DNA from: Nocardioides sp. REDSEA-S33_B3
Lineage (GTDB): Bacteria; Actinomycetota; Actinomycetes; Propionibacteriales; Nocardioidaceae
Length of the DNA: 64,000 bases
Reading direction: 5' to 3'
Assembly: GCA_001627335.1 (NCBI GenBank)
Contig: LUPK01000038.1
Coordinates: 1-64,000, forward strand
Shown: piece by piece, positions 56,890 to 64,000 of the stretch
Layout: every line of letters begins with the position of its first letter
How positions within the stretch are numbered: position 1 is the stretch's first letter
Notes under the pieces: generated by a model
Told to the model about the DNA's origin: nothing
Database searches by the model: none
Seen by the model: only the letters and a program-made list of their open reading frames with translations
Made by a program: the position numbers and the translations under genes

Positions 56890-56955
56890 GCCGAGAGGTC
56901 GCTCGCGCACGGCCGAGAGGTCGCTGACGCACGGCCGAGAGGTCGCTCGCGCACG
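56890..56955. repeat. 22-bp repeat array (three units), second site
   Basis: Three contiguous copies of GCCGAGAGGTCGCTCGCGCACG, the middle one with GA for CG at one site. Identical to units at 41464-41529. It separates the convergent GT2 and MalY genes. Confidence 0.8.
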
Positions 56956-56956
56956 G

Positions 56957-58090
56957 TCAGGTCAACGCTGCCCCGAGCCGGCGCACGACCTCGGCGAGCC
57001 GGTCGGCGCTGGTGGCGATGTTGAGCCGCAGGTGGCCGTCCAGCCCCGGGTGGTAGTCGTGCCCGGCCGCGGCCATCACCCCGTGCTCGAGCCCAACGGC
57101 GGCCGGGTCGGCGACGTCGTACGCGCGGAGGTCGAGCCAGGCCAGGTACGTCGCCTCGAGCGGTCGCATCCGGGCCTGGGGCAGGTGGGTGGCGAGCAGG
57201 TCGGCCAGGTCCTCGCGCAGCACGTCGAGACGCTGGCGCAGGGTGAGCAGCCACAGGTCGGAGTTGCGCCACGCAGCGGTGCCGGCCAGGATGCCGAGCC
57301 CGGTGTAGCCGTGGTTGGCCTCGAACGGGATCCCGCGGATCGCCTCCTGGTCGTCCTCGCGCAGGGTGATGACGTGCGCGGCCTTGAGACCCGGGGTGTT
57401 GAACGACTTGGTGTGGCTGGTGACGACGATGCCGTCGGGGTCGACGGTCAGGTAGGGGGCGAACCCAGCACCCGGGAGCACCAGCGGGGCGTGGATCTCG
57501 TCGGCCACGACGCGCGCGCCGTACTCCGCGGCGAGGTCGCGGACCGCCTCCAGCTCCGCGCGGGTGAAGACCCGGCCCCAGGGGTTGTGCGGCGTGCACA
57601 GCAGCAGGGTGCGCGCGCCCGCCTCGAAGTGGGCGCGCACGGCCGCCAGGTCGAGGGCGGCGGTCTCGGCGTCCGGGTCGAGCTCGACGTACGCCGCCTC
57701 GCGACCGGCCAGCGACACGATCGTCCGGAAGGGCGGGTAGCAGGGCAGCGGCACCACGACGGGTCCCGGCGGGCACAGGTGCTCCAGCACCAGCCGCATG
57801 CCGGTGATGACGTCGCCGGTGAGGGTCGACGCACCGGCCGGCACCTGCCAGCCCCAGTGCCGCTCGGCGAAGCCCGCGAACGCCTCCTCGAGCCCGGTGA
57901 CCATCGGGTGGTCGAACGGCGGGTAGCCGAGCATGCCCCTGCCCACGGCGGCGTTGACCGCCGCCGAGATCGCGGGTGCCGGGGCGTAGTCCATCTCCGC
58001 GACCCACGCGGGGATCGTGCCCTCCGGGGCGCGGCCCCACTTCAGCGGCAGCGCGGCCCGGGCCTCGGCGTCGGTGTAGTCGCGGATCAC
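56957..58090 (-). CDS. MalY/PatB-type PLP-dependent C-S lyase (cystathionine beta-lyase)
   Basis: The 377-residue fold-type-I enzyme has internal aldimine Lys228 in SHTKSFNTPGLKAA, Asp in VVADEIHAPL (pyridine N contact), and PHNPWGRVF, typical of MalY/PatB rather than standard aminotransferases. It cleaves cystathionine or other cysteine S-conjugates to homocysteine or thiols, pyruvate and ammonia. TACCGT ends 7 nt before GTG 58090. Convergent with the GT2 gene. Confidence 0.85.
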   Translation of the reverse strand: MIRDYTDAEARAALPLKWGRAPEGTIPAWVAEMDYAPAPAISAAVNAAVGRGMLGYPPFDHPMVTGLEEAFAGFAERHWGWQVPAGASTLTGDVITGMRLVLEHLCPPGPVVVPLPCYPPFRTIVSLAGREAAYVELDPDAETAALDLAAVRAHFEAGARTLLLCTPHNPWGRVFTRAELEAVRDLAAEYGARVVADEIHAPLVLPGAGFAPYLTVDPDGIVVTSHTKSFNTPGLKAAHVITLREDDQEAIRGIPFEANHGYTGLGILAGTAAWRNSDLWLLTLRQRLDVLREDLADLLATHLPQARMRPLEATYLAWLDLRAYDVADPAAVGLEHGVMAAAGHDYHPGLDGHLRLNIATSADRLAEVVRRLGAALT

Positions 58091-58113
58091 CCCGCCGACG
58101 GTAGCCCCGACCC

Positions 58114-58221
58114 GGGTGGTCGAGCAGCGAGCGTCAGCGAGCGGGCGTCGAGACCCTTCCGGTGAGGGTGGTCTCGACGCTCGCCTCGTCGCTGGCGCTC
58201 CTCGGCTGCTCGACCACCGGA
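58114..58221. repeat. Paired family A palindromic elements in opposite orientation
   Basis: 58114-58156 and 58170-58221 are two family A units facing each other around CTTCCGGTGAGGG, so the whole 108 bp forms a large imperfect hairpin between the MalY and FadH-like genes. Confidence 0.7.
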
Positions 58222-58224
58222 GGA

Positions 58225-60237
58225 TCAGAGGGCGGCGGCCACCCGGGTGCCCTGCTCGATCGCGCGCTTGGCGTCCAGCTCGGCGGCGACGTCCGCGCCG
58301 CCGATGAGGTGCGCGGAGTCGTGGGTGAGGCCGTCGAAGACCGAGCGCACCGACTCCTGGCCGGCGCAGACGACCACGTGGTCGACGAGCAGCTCGTGCT
58401 GTTCCCCGTCGACGGAGTACTGCAGCACCACGCCCTCAGGATGGTCCACCACGGCGGTGTAGCTGGCGCCGGAGACCTTGGTGACGCCCGCCTGCTTCAG
58501 CACCGCACGGTGCGCCCAGCCCGAGGTCTTGCCGAGGTTCTTGCCGATCACCGAGGTCTTGCGCTGCAGCAGCGTCACCTCGCGAGCGGCGGTGCGGGGC
58601 TTGGCCTCGGTGAGGCCGCCGGGGTGGATCGCCGGGTCGCCGACACCCCAGACCTCCATGAAGTCGTCGTGCTCGTCGTGGGTCAGCCAGTGCGACACGT
58701 CGACGCCGATGCCGCCGGCGCCGATGACGGCCACCCGGTGGCCCGGCACGACGCGGCCGGCCAGCACGTCGGCGTACGACACGACGCGCTCGTGGTCCGC
58801 GCCGGGCAGGTCGAGCACGCGTGGCTCCACGCCGGTCGCGACGACGACGTCGTCGAAGCCGGCCAGGTCGTCGGGAGCGGCGTACGTCGAGAGGCGCACG
58901 TCCACGCCGAGCACCTCGAGCCGGCGGGTGAAGTAGCGCAGCGTCTCGGCGAACTCCTCCTTGCCGGGCACCGCCATCGCCAGCCGGAACTGGCCGCCGA
59001 TCTCCGGCGAGGCCTCGAAGAGCGTGACCGCGTGGCCGCGCTCGGCAGCGCTGACGGCGGCCGACAGTCCGGCCGGGCCGGCGCCGACGACGGCGACGGA
59101 CCGCTTGGTGCGGGTGGGGGAGAGGACCAGCGTGGTCTCGCGACCGGCCCGCGGGTTGACCAGGCAGGACGCCAACTTGTTCTGGAACACGTGGTCCAGG
59201 CACGCCTGGTTGCAGGCGATGCAGGTGTTGATCTCGTCGGCGCGGTCCTCGGCGGCCTTGTTCACGAAGAACGGGTCGGCCAGCAGCGGCCGGGCCATCG
59301 AGACCAGGTCGGCGGTGCCGTCGGCCAGCACCTGCTCGGCGAGCTCGGGGGTGTTGATCCGGTTGGACGCGCAGACCGGCACCGACACCTGGGCCTTGAG
59401 CCGCGCGGTCGCCGAGAGCCAGGCGCCGCGGGGGACCTGGGTGATGATCGTGGGCACCCGCGCCTCGTGCCAGCCGATGCCGGTGTTGAGCACGGTGGCG
59501 CCGGCCTCGACGAGCCGGTGCGCGAGCTCGAGCACCTCGTCCCAGGTCTGGCCGCCCTCGACCAGGTCGAGCAGCGAGATGCGGTACATGATCGGCAGGT
59601 CGGGCCCGACCAGCTCGCGCGTACGCCGCACGACCTCGACCGGGAAGCGCATCCGCTTCTCCGCGCTGCCGCCCCACGCGTCGGTGCGGTCGTTGGTGCG
59701 CGCGGCGAGGAACTGGTTGATGAGGTAGCCCTCGGAGCCCATCACCTCGATGGCGTCGTAGCCGGCGCGCTGCGCGAGCGCTGCGGTGCGGGCGAACGCC
59801 GTGGCGGTCTTGTCGACGCCCTTGGTCGAGAGCGCCGAGGGCTTGAACGGGGTGATCGGGCTCTTGCGGCCCGACGCCGACACCGAGATCGGGGTGTAGC
59901 CGTAGCGGCCGGCGTGCAGCACCTGCAGCGCGATGGCGCCGCCGTGCTCGTGCACCGCACCGGTCACCGCCTTGTGCCGCTCGGCCTGCAGCCGGGTGCG
60001 CAGCTCGGAGGCGAACGGCTTGAGCCACCCGCGACGGGTCGGGGCGTATCCGCCGGTGACGATCAGGCCGGTGCCGCCCTTGGCCCGCTCACCGACGTAC
60101 GCCGCCAGCTTGGGGATGTCCCACGGGGCGTCCTCGAGGCCGGTGTGCATGGAGCCCATGACGACGCGGTTGCGCAGGGTCAGGTTCCCGAGCGTCAGCG
60201 GGCTGAGCAGGTGCGGGTAGGGGGAGTGGTCGTTCAC
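58225..60237 (-). CDS. FadH-type NADPH-dependent enoate/2,4-dienoyl-CoA reductase-like flavoprotein
   Basis: This 670-residue protein has an OYE-like FMN barrel (about 8-330) with ALQVLHAGRYGY and EVMGSEGYLINQFLAARTNDRTDAWGGSAEKRMRFP. Fe-S cysteines in CIACNQACLDHVFQ plus ASCLVNP follow. FAD and NAD(P)H domains come next (VAVVGAGPAGLSAAVSAAERGH; VAVIGAGGIGVDVSHWL). The architecture is that of 2,4-dienoyl-CoA reductase or dimethylamine dehydrogenase; absence of the usual catalytic pair was not checked. GTG 60237 overlaps the PadR stop, so it is under that regulator. Confidence 0.85.
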   Translation of the reverse strand: MNDHSPYPHLLSPLTLGNLTLRNRVVMGSMHTGLEDAPWDIPKLAAYVGERAKGGTGLIVTGGYAPTRRGWLKPFASELRTRLQAERHKAVTGAVHEHGGAIALQVLHAGRYGYTPISVSASGRKSPITPFKPSALSTKGVDKTATAFARTAALAQRAGYDAIEVMGSEGYLINQFLAARTNDRTDAWGGSAEKRMRFPVEVVRRTRELVGPDLPIMYRISLLDLVEGGQTWDEVLELAHRLVEAGATVLNTGIGWHEARVPTIITQVPRGAWLSATARLKAQVSVPVCASNRINTPELAEQVLADGTADLVSMARPLLADPFFVNKAAEDRADEINTCIACNQACLDHVFQNKLASCLVNPRAGRETTLVLSPTRTKRSVAVVGAGPAGLSAAVSAAERGHAVTLFEASPEIGGQFRLAMAVPGKEEFAETLRYFTRRLEVLGVDVRLSTYAAPDDLAGFDDVVVATGVEPRVLDLPGADHERVVSYADVLAGRVVPGHRVAVIGAGGIGVDVSHWLTHDEHDDFMEVWGVGDPAIHPGGLTEAKPRTAAREVTLLQRKTSVIGKNLGKTSGWAHRAVLKQAGVTKVSGASYTAVVDHPEGVVLQYSVDGEQHELLVDHVVVCAGQESVRSVFDGLTHDSAHLIGGADVAAELDAKRAIEQGTRVAAAL

Positions 60238-60776
60238 TGGTGAGCCTCCAGGTACTCGGTGAGCCAGGTGATCCAGGTCTGCTCCATCAGCACCCCGCCG
60301 CGCAGGACGAGGTACTGGTCGAGCTCGAGGCTCGGCCCCGAGGAGAGCAGGGTGGTCGGGTCGGGGTAGTCGCGCTTCATCAGCTGCTCGTAGTGGTCGA
60401 GCCGCACGTGGTGGTCGGCGAGGTTGGCGCGCACCACGTCGAGGACGGCCTCGCGGTCACCGAAGGACGCGGCGCGCATCTTCACGGCGAGCTCCGAGCG
60501 CAGGGACTGGGTGTCGGTGGGCTGGGCCAGCCAGTCGGCCAGCGCCGCGCGACCGAGCTCGGTGACGGCGTACACCTTCTTGTCGGGGCGGCCCTCCTGG
60601 GCCACGGCCTCGACGCTGACCCAGCCGTCGCCGTCCATGCGCCCGAGCACCCGGTAGATCTGCTGGTGCGTGGCGCTCCAGAAGAAGCCGATCGAACGAC
60701 CGAACCGCTTGGTCAGGTCGAGGCCGGAAGCAGGCTGCTCGCACAGGGCGACCAGCAGGGCGTGCTCGAGGGCCAT
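60234..60776 (-). CDS. PadR-family transcriptional regulator
   Basis: The 180-residue protein has the PadR winged helix (MALEHALLVALCEQPASGLDLTKRFGRSIGFFWSATHQQIYRVLGRMDGDGWV, wing DKKVYAVTELG) and a C-terminal dimerisation helix region (PadR subfamily 2, VirR-like). It probably represses its operon with the FadH-like reductase through the palindrome at 60799. ATG 60776 matches the family start; ATG 60785 is possible. Confidence 0.84.
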   Translation of the reverse strand: MALEHALLVALCEQPASGLDLTKRFGRSIGFFWSATHQQIYRVLGRMDGDGWVSVEAVAQEGRPDKKVYAVTELGRAALADWLAQPTDTQSLRSELAVKMRAASFGDREAVLDVVRANLADHHVRLDHYEQLMKRDYPDPTTLLSSGPSLELDQYLVLRGGVLMEQTWITWLTEYLEAHQ

Positions 60777-60798
60777 GGGCAGCATCGTGCCGCACCTA

Positions 60799-60812
60799 TG
60801 CAACGAGTTGCA
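60799..60812. promoter_or_regulatory. PadR operator candidate (TGCAACGAGTTGCA)
   Basis: Perfect 6-bp arms around GA lie about 23 nt upstream of the PadR start, in the expected core promoter. They are also 80 nt from the divergent substrate-binding protein gene. Confidence 0.6.
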
Positions 60813-60879
60813 ATGACCGGGCGGTGTGGTGCCGGTCTCGCCGTGGCCGCGGTGCGGACGCCGGTGATCCGCAAGACCC

Positions 60880-60885
60880 TACGAT
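60880..60885 (+). promoter_or_regulatory. Leaderless -10 box (TACGAT) of the ABC importer operon
   Basis: TACGAT ends 6 nt before ATG 60892. Confidence 0.5.
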
Positions 60886-60891
60886 CGGCGT

Positions 60892-61773
60892 ATGCGCCGC
60901 ACCCTCGCCTCCGCCGCCGTCCTCGCACTCGGGGCGATGGCCCTGACCGCCTGTGCCCCCGTCGAGGAGGCGTCCGACCCGGCCGCCGCCCCCAGCGCGC
61001 CGGCCGACGACCTGGACCCCGCGAGCTGCGTCACCGACGAGATGCTCCTGGAGCCCGGTGTGCTCACCGTCGGCACCGACTCCCCGGCCTACGAGCCGTG
61101 GTTCGTCGACAACGACCCCACCAACGGGGAGGGCTACGAGAGCGCTGTCGCCTACGAGGTCGCCGACCGCCTCGGCTTCTCCGAGGACCAGGTCACCTGG
61201 GTGAAGGTCCCCTTCAACACCTCATACGCGCCCGGCGCGAAGGAGTTCGACCTCGACATCAACCAGATCTCGATCACTCCGAAGCGGGCCGAGGTCGTGG
61301 ACTTCTCCGAGGGCTACTACCAGGCCGCGCAGGCCGTGATCGCCCTCGACGGGACCGCCGGTGCAGAGGCCACCAGCCTGGACGACCTCGCCGCCCTGCG
61401 GCTCGGTGCCCAGACGGGCACCACCTCGCTGACGGCGATCCGCGACATCATCGCGCCCACGGAGGACCCGGCCGTCTTCGAGGACACCAACGCCGCGAAG
61501 CAGGCGTTGGTCAACGACCAGGTCGACGCGATCCTGGCCGACCTGCCCACCGCGTTCTACATCTCCGCCGTGGAGATCGAGGACAGCGTGATCGTCGGGC
61601 AGTTCCAGCCCGACACCGGCGACCAGGAGGAGTTCGGGATGCTCTTCGAGAAGGGCTCCCCGCTGGTCCCCTGCGTGGACGCCGCGCTCCTCGCGATGCG
61701 CGAGGACGGCGCGCTGGAGGCCATCGAGACCGAGTGGCTCTCCGACGTCGTCGACGTCCCCGAGCTCCAGTAG
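60892..61773 (+). CDS. Amino-acid ABC transporter substrate-binding lipoprotein
   Basis: The 293-residue lipoprotein has lipobox LTAC (18-21), then a type-II periplasmic binding fold with LTVGTDSPAYEPWFVDN, FDLDINQISITPKRAEVVDFSEGYYQAAQAVIA and LGAQTGTTSLTAIRDII. The ITPKRAEVVDFSEGYY motif is that of polar amino-acid binding proteins (family 3). It is anchored outside the membrane and feeds the permease. First gene of a three-gene PAAT importer. Confidence 0.88.
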   Translation: MRRTLASAAVLALGAMALTACAPVEEASDPAAAPSAPADDLDPASCVTDEMLLEPGVLTVGTDSPAYEPWFVDNDPTNGEGYESAVAYEVADRLGFSEDQVTWVKVPFNTSYAPGAKEFDLDINQISITPKRAEVVDFSEGYYQAAQAVIALDGTAGAEATSLDDLAALRLGAQTGTTSLTAIRDIIAPTEDPAVFEDTNAAKQALVNDQVDAILADLPTAFYISAVEIEDSVIVGQFQPDTGDQEEFGMLFEKGSPLVPCVDAALLAMREDGALEAIETEWLSDVVDVPELQ

Positions 61774-62630
61774 TGGGCCCCGCCGGCGGCTGGACCCCCA
61801 GCGACCACGAGCTGGGCCGCCGCGAGGTCCGTCGCCGTCAGCGGCGGCGCTCCCTGCTGGTCTCCACCGGCACCACCGTGGTCGTCCTCGGGCTGCTGCT
61901 CCTCGGGCTCCTCGCCGCGCCCGGGTGGCCGCGGGTGCAGGCGCTGTTCTTCTCCTGGGAGGACGCTCGCGAGTCGTTCCCGGCGATCCTCGACGGGATC
62001 TGGCTCAACATCCGGCTCTTCGTCCTGTGCCAGCTGGCGATCCTGCCACTGGCCCTCCTGATCGCCGTCTCGCGCGGCACGCGGTCTCCCTGGCTCGCGC
62101 CGGTGCGGGTCGTGGCCGTCACCTACACCGACGTGGTGCGCGGCATCCCCACGATCCTGCTGGTGGTGCTGCTGGGGTTCGGGGTCCCGGCGCTGCAGCT
62201 GGAGGGGCTCACCAACGACCGGACCTTCTGGGCCGGTGTCGCCCTGGTGATCTCCTACTCCGCCTACGTCGCGGAGGTGTTCCGGGCCGGGATCGACTCC
62301 GTCCACCCCTCGCAGGTGGCCAGCGCCCAGGCCCTCGGCCTGGGCCACGTGCGCACGCTGCGCCACGTGGTGGTGCCGCAGGCGGTGCGCCGCGTCGTCC
62401 CGCCGCTGCTCAACGACTTCGTCTCGCTGCAGAAGGACACGGCGCTGGTCTCCGCGGTCGGGGTCTTCGACGCCGTCTACACCGCGCGGGACTACGGCGC
62501 CTACAACTTCAACTACACCCCGCTCGTGGTGGTCGCGGCGTTCTTCGTCGCGATGACGGTGCCGCTGGCGCGGCTCACCGACTGGTTGCAGCGGCGCCTG
62601 GTCGAGCGCGAGAGGGCGGGGGCACGATGA
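61773..62630 (+). CDS. Amino-acid ABC transporter permease
   Basis: This 285-residue permease has a cytosolic basic N-terminus and 5-6 helices, including TTVVVLGLLLLGLLAAPGW and NIRLFVLCQLAILPLALLIAV. The EAA loop AQALGLGHVRTLRHVVVPQAVRRVVPPLLNDFV contacts the ATPase. Only one permease gene is present, so it should be a homodimer. GTG 61773 overlaps the stop of the binding protein by 1 bp (TAGTG). Confidence 0.88.
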   Translation: MGPAGGWTPSDHELGRREVRRRQRRRSLLVSTGTTVVVLGLLLLGLLAAPGWPRVQALFFSWEDARESFPAILDGIWLNIRLFVLCQLAILPLALLIAVSRGTRSPWLAPVRVVAVTYTDVVRGIPTILLVVLLGFGVPALQLEGLTNDRTFWAGVALVISYSAYVAEVFRAGIDSVHPSQVASAQALGLGHVRTLRHVVVPQAVRRVVPPLLNDFVSLQKDTALVSAVGVFDAVYTARDYGAYNFNYTPLVVVAAFFVAMTVPLARLTDWLQRRLVERERAGAR

Positions 62631-63364
62631 GTGGGTTGCTGGAGGTCCGCGGCCTGCGCAAGGCGTACGGCGAGCGCCTGGTCCTCGATGACGTCTCCCT
62701 GAGCGTGGCCGCCGGTGACGTCGTGTGCCTGATCGGCTCCTCGGGGTCCGGCAAGTCCACGCTGCTGCGCTGCCTGGACCTGCTCGAGCCCGTCGACGAC
62801 GGCACCATCCATCTCGACGGCGTGGAGATCACCGACCCGGAGGTGGACCTGCGCGCGGTTCGTCGCCGGATGGGCATGGTCTTCCAGGCCTACAACCTCT
62901 TCCCGCACCTGACGATCCTGGAGAACTGCACGCTCGCGCCGCGACGAGCCCACGGCGTGGGTCGTCGCGAGGCCCGGGACCGGGCCCTGGACCTGCTGGG
63001 TCGCTTCGGGCTGGCCGAGCACGTGGACAAGCACCCCGACCGGCTCTCGGGTGGCCAGCAGCAGCGCGCCGCCGTCGTACGAGCCCTGTGCACGCAGCCG
63101 ACCCTGCTGCTGCTCGACGAGATCACCGCCGCGCTCGACCCCGAGCTGGTGGGTGAGGTGCTCGACATCGTCCGCGACCTCGCCGCGGGCGGGACGACCA
63201 TGGTGCTGGCCACTCACGAGATGGCCTTCGCCCGGGAGGTGGCGACCACCGTGTGCTTCCTGGAGGGCGGCCGCATCCTCGAGCAGGGTCCGCCCGACCG
63301 GATCTTCACCCGCCCCGGGCAGGAGCGCACCCGCGCCTTCCTGCGCCGCGTGCTCCCATCCTGA
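62627..63364 (+). CDS. Amino-acid ABC transporter ATPase
   Basis: The 245-residue GlnQ-like ATPase has Walker A GSSGSGKSTLLRCL, Q-loop VFQAYNLFPHLT, signature LSGGQQQRAAVVRAL, Walker B LLLLDEITAALDPEL and switch His in LATHEMAFAREVA. AITAALD carries Ile after Glu where Pro is usual. ATGA overlap with the permease. Completes the importer. Confidence 0.9.
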   Translation: MSGLLEVRGLRKAYGERLVLDDVSLSVAAGDVVCLIGSSGSGKSTLLRCLDLLEPVDDGTIHLDGVEITDPEVDLRAVRRRMGMVFQAYNLFPHLTILENCTLAPRRAHGVGRREARDRALDLLGRFGLAEHVDKHPDRLSGGQQQRAAVVRALCTQPTLLLLDEITAALDPELVGEVLDIVRDLAAGGTTMVLATHEMAFAREVATTVCFLEGGRILEQGPPDRIFTRPGQERTRAFLRRVLPS

Positions 63365-63379
63365 ACGCCCCGTCGCACG

Positions 63380-63401
63380 ATGACAGTTTTGCTGTCATGA
63401 T
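63380..63401 (+). promoter_or_regulatory. Operator-like palindrome and -10 of the racemase gene
   Basis: ATGACAG-5nt-CTGTCAT (63380-63398) has the same half-sites as the operator at 32230-32247. CATGAT (63396-63401) overlaps its right arm and ends 7 nt before ATG 63409, consistent with a repressible leaderless promoter. Confidence 0.6.
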
Positions 63402-63408
63402 CGCGCCC

Positions 63409-64000
63409 ATGAGTATCGAGCTGGGTCAGGGCACGGGTCCGCTGAAGGGCGTCAAGGTCGTCGAGATCGCGGGCATCGGGCCCGGCCCGCACGCCTGCAT
63501 GCTGCTGGCCGACCTCGGGGCCGACGTGATCCGCGTGGACCGGCCCGGCGGCCAGGCGATGACGGGCGGCTCGCACGACCTGCTCAACCGCGGTCGCCCC
63601 AGCGTGGCCCTCAACCTCAAGGATCCCGAGGCCGTCGCCACGGTGCTCGACCTCGTCGAGGGGGCGGACGTGCTGATCGAGGGCATGCGCCCCGGCGTCG
63701 CGGAGCGGCTCGGCTTCGGCCCCGAGCAGTGCCACGAGCGCAACCCGCGCCTGGTCTACGGGCGAATGACCGGGTGGGGCCAGGACGGTCCGCTGGCCAC
63801 CGCCGCCGGTCACGACATGAACTACATCGCGATCACCGGCACCCTCTTCGGCCTCGGCCAGGACAAGGGCCGCCCGCACTTCCCGGCCAACCTGGTCGGC
63901 GACTTCGGCGGCGGCTCGACGTACCTCGTCATCGGCATCCTCGCCGCGCTGCTCGAGGCGAAGGTCTCGGGCCGGGGCCAGGTCATCGACGCCGCGATCG
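63409..64000 (+). CDS. Alpha-methylacyl-CoA racemase (CaiB/BaiF family), truncated by the window
   Basis: The first 197 residues of a type III CoA-transferase-fold protein. KVVEIAGIGPGPHACMLLADLGADVIRVDRPG is the CoA-binding front. His135 in GHDMNYIAITG and Asp165 in VGDFGGGS are spaced by 30, exactly as the catalytic His126/Asp156 pair of mycobacterial MCR. It epimerises 2-methylacyl-CoA esters, needed before beta-oxidation of steroid or pristanic side chains. The 3' end lies outside the window. Confidence 0.88.
   Translation, partial: MSIELGQGTGPLKGVKVVEIAGIGPGPHACMLLADLGADVIRVDRPGGQAMTGGSHDLLNRGRPSVALNLKDPEAVATVLDLVEGADVLIEGMRPGVAERLGFGPEQCHERNPRLVYGRMTGWGQDGPLATAAGHDMNYIAITGTLFGLGQDKGRPHFPANLVGDFGGGSTYLVIGILAALLEAKVSGRGQVIDAAI

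Noticed and set aside
1-64000. tRNA or rRNA genes
   Set aside because: No cloverleaf with TTCGANTC-type T-loop and CCA-like acceptor, and no rRNA-like segment, was noticed on either strand; a covariance search was not possible.

Overview
The window looks like chromosomal DNA of a high-GC actinobacterium, probably Nocardioidaceae (Nocardioides-like). The evidence is strong G/C at third codon positions, many GTG starts, GTGA/ATGA stop-start overlaps, many apparently leaderless genes, LLM-class flavin oxidoreductases, a KstR-like box, and several families of dispersed palindromes. I saw no rRNA, tRNA, CRISPR array, prophage or transposase gene. The first 3 kb are visibly less GC-rich than the rest.

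Layout. 0-3.6 kb: a frameshifted HEAT-repeat gene, a HAD phosphatase, and trpD behind what reads as a complete transcription attenuator with an 11-residue leader peptide holding two tandem Trp codons. 3.6-8.3 kb: a minus-strand cassette (Tat-exported gluconate-2-dehydrogenase subunit-3-like protein, GMC flavoprotein, ThuA-domain protein) suggesting periplasmic sugar oxidation, then an LLM oxidoreductase. 8.4-12.6 kb: aspartoacylase-like and retropepsin-like proteins divergent from RimK, then a patatin. 12.6-18.3 kb: a DrrAB-type exporter, a P450, and a MazE/MazF pair translationally coupled to psuK-psuG. 18.3-27.1 kb: an MFS exporter divergent from a four-gene ABC/FtsX operon.

27-39 kb: zwf, small genes, DUF427, a secreted GH6 cellulase, VOC and SDR proteins divergent from TetR, an acyl-CoA dehydrogenase, an LLM oxidoreductase under a KstR-like box, an MFS protein, a tandem GNAT and YceI. 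39-48 kb: a DEAD-box helicase, a lipoprotein penicillin-binding protein, an aldehyde dehydrogenase, DUF2332, a TIGR03086-type protein and an ECF sigma factor. 48-53.4 kb: glpD and a TetR gene, divergent across only 17 bp from an alkyl-DHAP-synthase-like oxidase and a lipid kinase, a plausible ether-lipid locus. 53.5-64 kb: GH1 glucosidase, sulfotransferase, GT2 glycosyltransferase, a MalY-type lyase, a PadR-controlled FadH-like enoate reductase, a polar amino acid ABC importer, and the start of an alpha-methylacyl-CoA racemase.

Recurring regulation. About a dozen genes show a TANNNT hexamer ending 6-7 nt before the start codon, the geometry of leaderless transcription. Several of these promoters carry perfect palindromes that look like TetR, KstR or PadR operators. 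Functions are assigned from motifs and family knowledge; no database search was run.
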